64,000 nucleotides of DNA, taken from NCBI RefSeq assembly GCF_963664075.1, contig NZ_OY760916.1, forward strand, positions 2,482,001 through 2,546,000, in the 5' to 3' direction. The notes beneath the pieces are model-generated. The model was given only the letters and a program-made list of their open reading frames with translations. It searched no databases and was not told where the DNA came from. This stretch comes from an uncultured Desulfobulbus sp. Lineage in GTDB: Bacteria; Desulfobacterota; Desulfobulbia; Desulfobulbales; Desulfobulbaceae. Each line of letters opens with the position of its first letter. Within the stretch, counting starts at the first letter, position 1. The position numbers and the translations under genes were made by a program. Positions 8,168-17,462 of this stretch are shown piece by piece.

Positions 8168-9367
8168 ATGGGTACCTTAGATACAATCCGTTTTGTCACC
8201 ACCTCCATACGGGCTAAACGACTCCATTCTTTTCTCACTGGCCTTGGTATCGCCGTGGGCATCGCAGCGGTTATATTGCTCACCTCCATGGGCGAGGGAT
8301 TGCAGCGGTTCGTCCTGGCTGAGTTTACCCAGTTCGGTACCAACCTGATCGCGATCAATCCGGGCAAGGTCAAAACCATGGGGACCTCTCTTGGAGTTAT
8401 TGGTTCTGAAAGGTTGCTTACCCTGGAGGACGCCGATGCGCTCCGCCGTCTCCCGGGTATCGAGGCAGCGGTGCCCATGATCCAGGGCAACGCTGAGGTC
8501 AAAGCCCAAAACCGAACCCGGCGCATCACTGTGTATGGGGTCGGGCCGGACATGGATACTGCCTTTCGTATGCGGGTGCAGTGGGGACGCTTTCTGCCAG
8601 CTGATGATGCCAGGGCGGCACGCGCCTTTGTGGTGCTGGGACATAAAGTACGTCAGGAATTGTTTCCTGGTCGCAATCCCCTGGGCGAACGGATTCAAAT
8701 CGGTAATCAACCGGCCCGGGTTATTGGCGTGATGGAATCAAAAGGCCAGATCCTTGGCTTTGACATGGATGACACCGTCTATATGCCTGCCAGCCGAGCC
8801 CTTGATCTCTTCAACCGGGAAGGTCTGATGGAGATTGATATTCTCTACCGCCAGGGGAATGATCCTGATGAGATGGTGGCGGCGATCAAACGCTTACTTC
8901 TGGCGCGACACGGACAGGAAGATTTCACCATTACCACCCAGCAGCAGATGCTGGACGTCCTGGGTTCGGTCCTGGGGATGCTCACAGTGGCGGTTGGCGC
9001 TCTGGGGGGGATCTCGCTTCTGGTGGGCAGCGTCGGCATTTTTACGGTTATGACCATCTCTGTACGGGAACGGACCGGTGAAATTGGTCTCTTACGGGCT
9101 TTAGGAGCAACCAAGAGCCAGGTCCTGCTCTTTTTTCTTCTGGAGGGAACATTGCTAGCGGCACTCGGTGGTTTTGCCGGACTGACAGCTGGGTTTGTCT
9201 GCGCCAACCTGATTCATTTTTTCGTGCCGCTGCTGCCGGTGCATACGCCCTGGAGCTTTGTCGTCCTCTCCGAGCTGCTTTCCATGGGGATAGGCATCAT
9301 CGCCTCTATCCTGCCAGCAAGGCAAGCCGCCCTCTTGAGCCCGCTTGAAGCCCTGCGTTCAGAATAA
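8168..9367 (+). CDS. FtsX/MacB-type ABC permease 2
   Basis: This 399-residue paralogue of the preceding permease, starting seven bases after it, has the same layout: an N-terminal helix, a periplasmic domain, then three helices, with RERTGEIGLLRALGATKSQV in the coupling region and SILPARQAALLSPLEAL at the end. Separate ATPase and two permease chains plus an adaptor form a complete inner-membrane export unit. The operon appears to end here; the next gene is 157 bases away with its own strong ribosome site. Confidence 0.9.
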   Translation: MGTLDTIRFVTTSIRAKRLHSFLTGLGIAVGIAAVILLTSMGEGLQRFVLAEFTQFGTNLIAINPGKVKTMGTSLGVIGSERLLTLEDADALRRLPGIEAAVPMIQGNAEVKAQNRTRRITVYGVGPDMDTAFRMRVQWGRFLPADDARAARAFVVLGHKVRQELFPGRNPLGERIQIGNQPARVIGVMESKGQILGFDMDDTVYMPASRALDLFNREGLMEIDILYRQGNDPDEMVAAIKRLLLARHGQEDFTITTQQQMLDVLGSVLGMLTVAVGALGGISLLVGSVGIFTVMTISVRERTGEIGLLRALGATKSQVLLFFLLEGTLLAALGGFAGLTAGFVCANLIHFFVPLLPVHTPWSFVVLSELLSMGIGIIASILPARQAALLSPLEALRSE

Positions 9368-9524
9368 GCGATCAATTTGAGAGGAAAGCTGAGAACGCAA
9401 ATAACGCAGCATCAGCTTTGCAGTACCTGGACTCAGAGAGTTCTTTTTCCCTTCACTTTTGCCTAGACTCTCTGCACAATACAACAGAGTACACAACTGA
9501 CACTCCAGCAGAAAGGAGCCCTAT

Positions 9525-9908
9525 ATGCTACGCGATCTATCCCTTGCCGCCAAGGCAGCCTGCAGCAAAGAAGATCAGGAAAGTCTGGTCCCAATGGTAA
9601 AAAAATTGCGCGATCTCGGAGAGGTTGCCTTTAAACGTGGCCTGCTTGCCCTTGAAGGTGAGCTCATGCAGCTTGAGGATCCCTTTCTCAAACTGGGCAT
9701 CCAGCTCATTGTTGATAAAACCGAGCCGGAAAACGTGCAGGATATTCTCGACTCCGACATCTATTACAACGAGTCCAACGGTCGGGAACTGCTCAAAAAA
9801 ATTATCATCCGTGAAGGATTACTTCGTATCCAGGCGGGTGACAACGCGCGCAACATTTTAATCTGCACCAAAATTTTTCTCGGAAAGGCAGATGCCAGCC
9901 TTTGGTAG
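9525..9908 (+). CDS. Membraneless MotA-like protein (stator cytoplasmic domain only)
   Basis: This 127-residue soluble protein has a strong ribosome site (GAAAGGAG). Residues 35-80 align without a gap to residues 87-132 of the window's own MotA (38507-39271): about 15 of 46 positions are identical, including ED, F, Q, VD and EP. Residues 86-119 align without a gap to the MotA C-terminal tail (211-244), about 11 of 34 identical, including EG, I, G, N and R. The MotA region carrying pore helices TM3 and TM4 (133-210) is replaced by about five residues, and TM1-TM2 are absent. In known stators this loop contacts FliG. At the position of E. coli MotA E98 it has Glu (E44); at the R90 position it has Phe (F36) flanked by Lys/Arg. 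A role in binding the rotor or stator is an inference. Confidence 0.7.
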   Translation: MLRDLSLAAKAACSKEDQESLVPMVKKLRDLGEVAFKRGLLALEGELMQLEDPFLKLGIQLIVDKTEPENVQDILDSDIYYNESNGRELLKKIIIREGLLRIQAGDNARNILICTKIFLGKADASLW

Positions 9909-9964
9909 CGTTGCAAGACCTTCTACACCGAACACTCCACGAAGCATGCACAAGGAGGATACCC

Positions 9965-10234
9965 ATGGCAGGAACAGAAAAAACAAAATTCATTGATCAG
10001 CCTTTTGAAGAGCAAAGTGCAGAAGTGCACAAACGCTTTGAATACCGGGGGGACTCAGGGTGGTACACTGCAAAGGGCGAATTTGCCGGAGCCAATGAAA
10101 AAGATGTGATCGCTGCCCTGATCGACTTTGAAGAGGCAGAAATTAATTCCATTGGAGATTGCATGGGAGGAATCTGCGTCATTCAACCCAAATTCGAAGA
10201 CTTTGTACGCAAACCATTCAGACGTTACGAGTAA
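9965..10234 (+). CDS. Small acidic protein of unknown function
   Basis: This 89-residue protein starts at the ATG at 9965, which sits seven bases after a perfect AAGGAGG; an in-frame ATG at 9902 overlaps the preceding gene and lacks such a site. The sequence is soluble, with a central acidic helix (LIDFEEAEI), a short CMGGIC stretch and a basic end (RKPFRRYE). I do not recognise the family. It follows the MotA-like gene by 56 bases and precedes a palindromic element and a strong terminator, so the two genes probably share a transcript. Confidence 0.65.
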   Translation: MAGTEKTKFIDQPFEEQSAEVHKRFEYRGDSGWYTAKGEFAGANEKDVIAALIDFEEAEINSIGDCMGGICVIQPKFEDFVRKPFRRYE

Positions 10235-10252
10235 GACGCAAGCATCAGGGGG

Positions 10253-10417
10253 TCTTGAATAATTAGATTTTTCAATCAAGGCCAGGTAAGCGCAGACTCC
10301 GAGGATTGCGCAAAATTTTACCGCAGGCATATATATGATATCGGAATCTTCGCTTACCTCCGAGGATAAAATTTTAAGCATGACGCCGGGATTGGCAGAA
10401 AAAGCAATTATTCAAGA
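10253..10417. repeat. Long imperfect palindromic element
   Basis: The outer arms are TCTTGAATAATT (10253 on) and AATTATTCAAGA (ending 10417), extended by T-rich/A-rich and AATC/GATT pairs. Inside lie GGTAAGCG and its complement CGCTTACC, and a direct repeat CTCCGAGGAT...AAAATTTTA present twice. The nested architecture of about 165 bases resembles a miniature inverted-repeat or REP-like element, with no coding capacity. Confidence 0.5.
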
Positions 10418-10440
10418 TTCCCATCAGCTACAAATAGAAA

Positions 10441-10476
10441 ACGCCGGTCCTCATTGATGTGGACCGGCGTTTTTTT
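10441..10476 (+). terminator. Rho-independent terminator
   Basis: ACGCCGGTCC (10441-10450) pairs perfectly with GGACCGGCGT (10461-10470) and is followed by T6. A-residues before the stem could also let it work on the opposite strand for the convergent malic enzyme gene. Confidence 0.85.
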
Positions 10477-10595
10477 ATGGTTTCAGGACGATCGAGCTCA
10501 TCGAGCTTGGCGGGCTGTATCTCTAAGAGATGCAAAAACTACCCAATACAGCCTTTTGTGATGCGTGGAGCTTGAACCTGTGAGGGATCCAGGGT

Positions 10596-12470
<1,875 letters not shown>

Positions 12471-12524
12471 TCAGACAACTTCCTGAGTAGGTGAGCAGCA
12501 GCCAGCCCTCCCCTACGCAGCAAT

Positions 12525-12559
12525 GTATCAGGCGCCTGTTTCCCCCACGCGCCTGATAC
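12525..12559. repeat. Perfect 11-bp inverted repeat
   Basis: GTATCAGGCGC (12525-12535) pairs with GCGCCTGATAC (12549-12559) around a 13-base loop. It lies in the gap of about 300 bases between the malic enzyme start and the end of the DUF1848 gene, which holds nothing else I can support. It may serve as the 3' hairpin of the upstream minus-strand gene or as an operator. Confidence 0.45.
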
Positions 12560-12693
12560 GGAGGGACAGCAATACATGGCAACCTCTTTGCTGTCAAGGT
12601 TCTGAGGGAATTTGTTGACCAGAGGCAGGGGCAGCTCAAACTGATTTGAGCGTCAATGGGGAGAACTAAAAAGGGTAACTCTCCAGCCTGTGA

Positions 12694-13650
12694 CTACAGC
12701 TTCCGAGGATAATCAAACAGAGACTCTTGCTTGAGCAGTAACGTGTGGACTTGCCGCTTATGAATTGTCTCATCCCCCTGAAGTCTACCCAGCAAAATGG
12801 GGGAATTTGGGTCATGGGCAGCACGGTTGGTGATGGCTCTCTTGAAGTTGGTGTTGGCATAACAGTAGACACATCCATGCGGGCAGGAGTCATAGGCGCC
12901 AATATCTATGCTTTGATTGCAGCCACATTGAGCACGCTGCCCCGTATCTCTTTTCACCTGGAAATTTCTGTTCAAGATCATCCCCATTCCAGACGCATCA
13001 ATACAGCCAGACGAATCAAGTCCGCAGGTGGTTTCCAGAAACGGATCACAGCACCCCTCTAACCTGATATTGGCATCAGCAGCCAGATCCTTCATGCGTT
13101 CAATCATTTCCTTTTTGGCGACTTCCCCCGGATCCACGAGCTCCAGTCCCCGCATATTCCGTCTGCATTTGGCATAAAGGCTGACAAAACTGATGATACA
13201 CCTGGTTGTATAACCAGCAAGCGCCTGGGCAATTGCTTGAAACTGTTTCAGAAAATGGGTGATCGGGTAATTCCTGACCAGGATAATAGGGTCAAAGCGC
13301 CAATGCACGCGTTCTGGCCCTAGCAGCTCAGCGCACTTTCTAAAACTGGCGATGCGCTCTGCGAGCTCTGGCAGGTGGGGTTCGAGTTGCCGAGTGCAAC
13401 CGGAGATGGTGTAGTGAAGGAAGAGCGGGTACCCCATGGCCTCTATCTCAACAAAAAAAGGAATCATGGGCGCAGGATTTTTACTCCAGAGGACCAACGC
13501 GTCAACGACTAAAGGATCCAGACTAATATCTGCGACTTGACGCCGATTGCAGGGGTTACGCACCAGCACTTGCCTGTCCTTAAGGCGATTTAGCAACCAT
13601 GGGCCGTAGAAGGCGGGAATGTCTGTGCGGCGACTGGCGGAGATAATCAT
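12694..13650 (-). CDS. DUF1848 family protein with CxxxCxxC-type cysteine cluster
   Basis: This 318-residue protein starts MIISASRRTDIPAFYGPW, a hallmark of the DUF1848 family, and carries the family's C-terminal cluster SCPHGCVYCYAN. The VLWSKNPAPM stretch and the HWRFDPIIL stretch are also typical. The cysteine pattern CPHGCVYCYAN resembles an iron-sulphur site of radical-SAM-like proteins, but the cluster is C-terminal and no biochemical function is established as far as I know. The gene is monocistronic, between malic enzyme and an unrelated operon, all on the minus strand. Confidence 0.85.
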   Translation of the reverse strand: MIISASRRTDIPAFYGPWLLNRLKDRQVLVRNPCNRRQVADISLDPLVVDALVLWSKNPAPMIPFFVEIEAMGYPLFLHYTISGCTRQLEPHLPELAERIASFRKCAELLGPERVHWRFDPIILVRNYPITHFLKQFQAIAQALAGYTTRCIISFVSLYAKCRRNMRGLELVDPGEVAKKEMIERMKDLAADANIRLEGCCDPFLETTCGLDSSGCIDASGMGMILNRNFQVKRDTGQRAQCGCNQSIDIGAYDSCPHGCVYCYANTNFKRAITNRAAHDPNSPILLGRLQGDETIHKRQVHTLLLKQESLFDYPRKL

Positions 13651-13682
13651 AAATCAAAAAAGAAACGCAGAGAATACGGCAC

Positions 13683-13709
13683 AAAAAAGGCCCGGCTACG
13701 CCAGGCCTT
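13683..13709 (-). terminator. Rho-independent terminator of the 14975-13738 operon
   Basis: Read on the minus strand, AAGGCCTGGC-GTA-GCCGGGCCTT forms a 10-bp stem with one G-T pair, followed directly by a run of T. It lies 28 bases after the stop of the 331-residue gene. Confidence 0.8.
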
Positions 13710-13737
13710 GCTCACAAACTCCGCAACAACTGGAGAT

Positions 13738-14733
13738 TCAGCTATCGTGCACCTCCAGATAGACCAGCGTCTGATTAAGCAACTGATAGGCAATCTCACC
13801 AAAGGTAACCGGGCCGACAAAAGGATCTGTTTTATTCCCCTCTAACCCTGAGTAGAGATAATTTAGGATACAGTTGCAGGAAAAGGCCACGCTTTGAGCA
13901 TCCGGACTGCTTTTCTTCAGTTGGTCATTAAAGGCTTCGCCATAGTTGCTGACATTTTTAGCATGTTTATAGCGGATTCCTGAAAAAACAGGCGCGTAAA
14001 GTTTCACCTCGCCTCCGGGGTCAACGCTCTGAAAACTGATATTCACCAAGGCTCCATAATAATCGGCAACCAGAGGCAGCTTCGTGTCCAGATTGTTTTT
14101 AGTGATGTAATCGGCAAAATTTTCCTTCACTCCGTTAACCATCACCTCGGTTGCAACGAAACCATCATGAGCAAAGGTAAGTACGTCCCCTTCGCCCTGC
14201 TCAAAAAGATTGACAATGCCCACATCCACGCTTTTTCCTGCTGGCAACATCACGTGCATAACCACGGCTTCCTGTTCATAGGCTTTTCCGGTGCTGCCAT
14301 CAAAGACCTTGGGCGTAACCTTACCCAGATCATCCAAATGCACACCTGAGACCCAGCCAATAAGAGGACGTGAGCCAAAATCTTTATAGTTAGGTGCATT
14401 GACGGCAAAATTAGCGTGGACTTCGCTGGCCGCCGGAACAATGATAAAACTAAAGCCACTCCCCTCCGCATCGGTATAGACCTTTCCCAAAGTATCTTGG
14501 GTATAAACGCTCACGCTGACGCTTGAAACCACTTCACTGATATCGGTTACAAACACTTGCTCTTGGCTCACCTCACCGCCTTTATCCGGAGAGACAAAAT
14601 AGGGAATGGTCCCCCCCACCCATTTTCCCTGTGGCAACGCCTTTAAAAGTAATTCATCCCCTGCGATCAACAGGGTACGTCCGGCCTGAATGGCTTTTTC
14701 TACCTCGGCAATGCTGAAAGTATTTTGTTGCAT
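13738..14733 (-). CDS. Unrecognised 331-residue protein, possibly FIST-like
   Basis: This is a soluble protein with no signal peptide or membrane helix. The C-terminal part (SVAFSCNCILNYLYSG, then FVGPVTFGEIAYQLLNQT) has the flavour of FIST-type sensory domains, where a conserved cysteine region precedes a GE(I/F) motif, but I cannot confirm this by eye. It is translated eight bases after a 77-residue partner gene (14742-14975) and ends at a clear terminator, so the two form a compact operon. The function is unknown; a small-molecule sensor is a guess. Confidence 0.6.
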   Translation of the reverse strand: MQQNTFSIAEVEKAIQAGRTLLIAGDELLLKALPQGKWVGGTIPYFVSPDKGGEVSQEQVFVTDISEVVSSVSVSVYTQDTLGKVYTDAEGSGFSFIIVPAASEVHANFAVNAPNYKDFGSRPLIGWVSGVHLDDLGKVTPKVFDGSTGKAYEQEAVVMHVMLPAGKSVDVGIVNLFEQGEGDVLTFAHDGFVATEVMVNGVKENFADYITKNNLDTKLPLVADYYGALVNISFQSVDPGGEVKLYAPVFSGIRYKHAKNVSNYGEAFNDQLKKSSPDAQSVAFSCNCILNYLYSGLEGNKTDPFVGPVTFGEIAYQLLNQTLVYLEVHDS

Positions 14734-14741
14734 GGCTTCTC

Positions 14742-14975
14742 CTATCCAAAAATGACTTTAAGATCTTCTTTCACCGAGGGACTACCTGCGTTTTTTTCAT
14801 AAACAGCATGCAGCTGGGCCACGGCATCGTTCACGTTTGCAGCAGTGGGAGAAGCGGAAACCGTTCGAACGACTCGCCCTAAAAGGATCTTGGCGGCCAA
14901 AAACTTTAGGGTAAACGTTTTCCGACCAGTGACAATGTCGGCCCATATCGGGTTATTTTTTGGGGGAACACTCAT
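14742..14975 (-). CDS. Small protein, first gene of a two-gene operon
   Basis: This 77-residue protein has a perfect AAGGAGG ribosome site upstream of its ATG. It is basic in the middle (FLAAKILLGRVVRT) and helical at the end (AVAQLHAVYEKN), with no signal peptide. The next gene begins eight bases after its stop. I do not recognise it; its tight coupling suggests it works with the 331-residue protein. Confidence 0.6.
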   Translation of the reverse strand: MSVPPKNNPIWADIVTGRKTFTLKFLAAKILLGRVVRTVSASPTAANVNDAVAQLHAVYEKNAGSPSVKEDLKVIFG

Positions 14976-15155
14976 GTGGCTTTACCTCCTTCATGAAGTC
15001 TCATTATGCGGGGAAAGTTGGTCATCTGTGGCAATAACCGAGAGCCTTCCCGTTGCAATTGAAAAAATTGTATCACTCGGAAATAAATATGTACAAGCTG
15101 ATTTGAGATTTATTCTTTAGTGAATGGAATTTTCCCCTGAAGGGCATAAATCAGA

Positions 15156-15656
15156 TTATTTCTTCCTCTGTTTCCATACCCAAGGGGGTGTGGGGCTCTT
15201 TTTGCGCCAGATACCAATCTTCTTTGCCCGTGCCTTTTGTTCGAGTTGCTTAAACTCACGGCAAAAAGGTTGAACTCGGCAATATTTTTGATAGTGCCAG
15301 GCCCACCCCTGCTTAATCAGCTCTCTGTTGAGTAAACGCCCATCCACGTACACCAAGGCAACCGTTCGACCATAACGATCAATATCCATGGGCTCAAGAG
15401 TCAAACGCTTTGTACCCAGCATCTTTTGACTGAACCGCTTGGCCTGAGACCATCCATCTTGCCGATATTCCGGACAGTCAACCCCATAGAGCCTGATCGT
15501 CACCATTTGCTTCCCCTGCCGAACACGAAAAGAATCTCCATCAAGAATATGCGTTAGAAAAGCACTCTCTGCACAGACTTGCCCAGCTGAACAAAGCAGG
15601 TTGATCAAGAGTACAAAAGGGATCACCCTGAAATTACGTATCATTTTTTGTACCAT
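15156..15656 (-). CDS. Secreted thermonuclease-like (SNase) protein
   Basis: This 166-residue protein has a signal peptide (cleavage near VCAES, residue 30). The staphylococcal nuclease fold is shown by DGDSFRV, RLYGVDCPE and DRYGRTVALV. The three catalytic residues of the family are present with correct spacing: Arg55 and Glu63 in RLYGVDCPE, and Arg97 in DRYGR. It should therefore be an active Ca2+-dependent phosphodiesterase exported to the periplasm or outside. The basic C-terminus (KKSPTPPWVWKQRKK) may aid nucleic-acid binding. It is divergently arranged with the cNMP-binding gene at 15849. Start choice between the ATGs at 15656 and 15644 is open. Confidence 0.85.
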   Translation of the reverse strand: MVQKMIRNFRVIPFVLLINLLCSAGQVCAESAFLTHILDGDSFRVRQGKQMVTIRLYGVDCPEYRQDGWSQAKRFSQKMLGTKRLTLEPMDIDRYGRTVALVYVDGRLLNRELIKQGWAWHYQKYCRVQPFCREFKQLEQKARAKKIGIWRKKSPTPPWVWKQRKK

Positions 15657-15848
15657 TGGTTCAAATTTTAAATCCCCCTATAAACAGAGGCATTTGAGCG
15701 CTCATTTTCTCCGTCAAAAATGTGACACTTTTTCGCAATGTCCCTTGAATTCTACATTTTACATGTGGTACGCTTACATTGAGCGAAATGCCGGGTTGTA
15801 CAAAAATTACGCCGCGGATTCACTGCTTCCCCCATCCGGTACAAAAAA

Positions 15849-16340
15849 ATGGTCGTTCCCCACTTGGAACTCACTGATACGGAAGAAAAAACGAGGGATC
15901 TCCTTCTGACCCTGCCCCTTTTTGACGCCTTTAAAACCGATGAGCTTGATATCCTTGCCCGTCACTTAAACTTCATGGAGATCAGCCGTGGAGAACATCT
16001 GTTTACTGAAGGAGAAAAGGGAGACTATATGTGTTTTGTGGTTCGGGGGCTGTTGGATGTTCTCAAAAAAACAAGTATTGGCGATTATCGCGTTATCACC
16101 CGTCTTGGCAAGGGGAATACCATTGGCGAAATGTCTATCATCGACAAATCGCCGCGTTCAGCCTCGGTCATAGCCCGACAGCCCTCGGTTGTCATCCTTT
16201 TGACCAAGAAAGGGTTTGACCGACTCACGGAGAAATACCCGGCAATAACCATAATCTTACTCAAAAAAATCATGCGCCTGCTGAGTCTCAATATGCGGTT
16301 GACGACCAGCAAGCTCGCCGATCACCTACATCAACAATGA
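15849..16340 (+). CDS. Stand-alone cyclic-nucleotide-binding domain protein
   Basis: This 163-residue protein consists almost entirely of a CNMP-binding beta-barrel: [20 protein letters not shown], then the phosphate-binding cassette [15 protein letters not shown] with the Glu and Arg needed for cAMP or cGMP contact. There is no HTH or catalytic domain. Its stop overlaps the start of the sigma-54 activator gene (ATGA), giving translational coupling. That activator lacks its own N-terminal sensing domain, so this protein may supply the ligand-responsive part in trans. The ribosome site is weak. Confidence 0.82.
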   Translation: MVVPHLELTDTEEKTRDLLLTLPLFDAFKTDELDILARHLNFMEISRGEHLFTEGEKGDYMCFVVRGLLDVLKKTSIGDYRVITRLGKGNTIGEMSIIDKSPRSASVIARQPSVVILLTKKGFDRLTEKYPAITIILLKKIMRLLSLNMRLTTSKLADHLHQQ

Positions 16341-17425
16341 GTACTCTATCATTAGGATTTTCTGGAATCATAGGACAAAGCACGCCCATGCAACAGCTGT
16401 TCAGGCTCATAGGCAAACTTGCCGAGGATGACCTGAGCACCGTTCTTATTCAAGGGGAGTCCGGCACCGGGAAGGAATTGGTGGCCAAAGCCATTCACGC
16501 AAACAGCCCACGTGCAGAAAATAATTTTGTACCTGTAAACTGCGCAGCTATACCCGACGACCTGTTGGAAAGTGAACTTTTTGGCTATGCCAAGGGCGCC
16601 TTTACCGGGGCCACAGGCTCTAAGATAGGACGCATTGAATATGCCAATGGGGGCTCACTCTTTTTAGATGAAATTGGTGACATGAAGCCGGTTTTGCAAG
16701 CAAAACTCCTCCGTGTGCTTCAGGAACGTGAATTTGAGCCGGTGGGTGGCCTCAAACCCATTCCTGTTGATGTGCGCATTATTGCAGCGACCCACTGCAA
16801 TCTTGAGCAGATGGTGGCGGAAGGTAGATTTCGCGAGGATCTCTACTATCGACTCAATGTTATTCCCGTGGTTATTCCCCCTCTTCGCGATCGCGCAGAA
16901 GATATCCCCCTTCTCATTGAACATTTCATCGAGCGAATAGGCGAAACAAAAAAATCTCCACTGCTTGGCTTTGATGCGGTCGCCCTGGCGGCATTGAATC
17001 AGTTCCCCTGGAAAGGCAATGTCCGTGAGCTAGAAAACCTGATTCACCATATGACAATCCTTTTTGGTGGCTCCCAGATTGGTTTTCTTGACTTACCCGA
17101 CAAGTATCGTAACGGCACTCTCCCCACACCTCCTGCTCCCCCAGTGCAGGAAAATATAAACGATGAAGATCTGCGTCGCTGCGAGCAGCAGATGCTCTTT
17201 TCCTCGACCACGATCACCGAGGATCAGTGGCAGGAAAGTGGCATTGACTTCAACGCACTCGTCAATGACTTTGAAACACAACTCATTATTCAGGCGCTAA
17301 AAATGACCCAGGGGAACAAGAAAGAAGCCGCACGACTGCTCAATCTCAAGCGAACAACCCTCTTAGAAAAGATTAAAAAAAAGGAACTGGCTGATACCTG
17401 GTCTGAAAGTGGAGAGGGGCAGTAA
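16337..17425 (+). CDS. Sigma-54-dependent transcriptional activator without receiver domain
   Basis: This 362-residue bacterial enhancer-binding protein has Walker A GESGTGKE (40-47), the sigma-54 contact loop GAFTGA (87-92), Walker [10 protein letters not shown] (108-116), the sensor region GNVREL (227-232) and a C-terminal Fis-type helix-turn-helix (about 315-355, [21 protein letters not shown]). The AAA+ domain begins within about 15 residues of the N-terminus, so neither a receiver nor a FleQ domain is present. Two GG-N10-GC promoters in the flagellar cluster (before motA and flhB) are plausible targets, which would make it a FlrC/FlbD-like flagellar regulator. That assignment is an inference from context. 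Confidence 0.87.
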   Translation: MSTLSLGFSGIIGQSTPMQQLFRLIGKLAEDDLSTVLIQGESGTGKELVAKAIHANSPRAENNFVPVNCAAIPDDLLESELFGYAKGAFTGATGSKIGRIEYANGGSLFLDEIGDMKPVLQAKLLRVLQEREFEPVGGLKPIPVDVRIIAATHCNLEQMVAEGRFREDLYYRLNVIPVVIPPLRDRAEDIPLLIEHFIERIGETKKSPLLGFDAVALAALNQFPWKGNVRELENLIHHMTILFGGSQIGFLDLPDKYRNGTLPTPPAPPVQENINDEDLRRCEQQMLFSSTTITEDQWQESGIDFNALVNDFETQLIIQALKMTQGNKKEAARLLNLKRTTLLEKIKKKELADTWSESGEGQ

Positions 17426-17462
17426 GCCCAGAAATGAATATGCTTAAGACACAAGCCCTGAT

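Larger units (their letters stand above)
10235..10595. other. Intergenic region with palindromic element and terminator
   Basis: No gene is supported. The region holds a long imperfect inverted repeat (10253-10417) and a strong hairpin terminator (10441-10476) separating the small-protein transcript from the convergent malic enzyme gene. Confidence 0.55.

Noticed and set aside
9902-9964. Upstream start of the 89-residue protein
   Set aside because: It overlaps the MotA-like gene, whereas the ATG at 9965 has a perfect AAGGAGG.
15720-15760. Sigma-54-like site before the cNMP-binding gene
   Set aside because: TGACAC-TTTTT-CGCAA lacks the required GG at -24, so it was not called.
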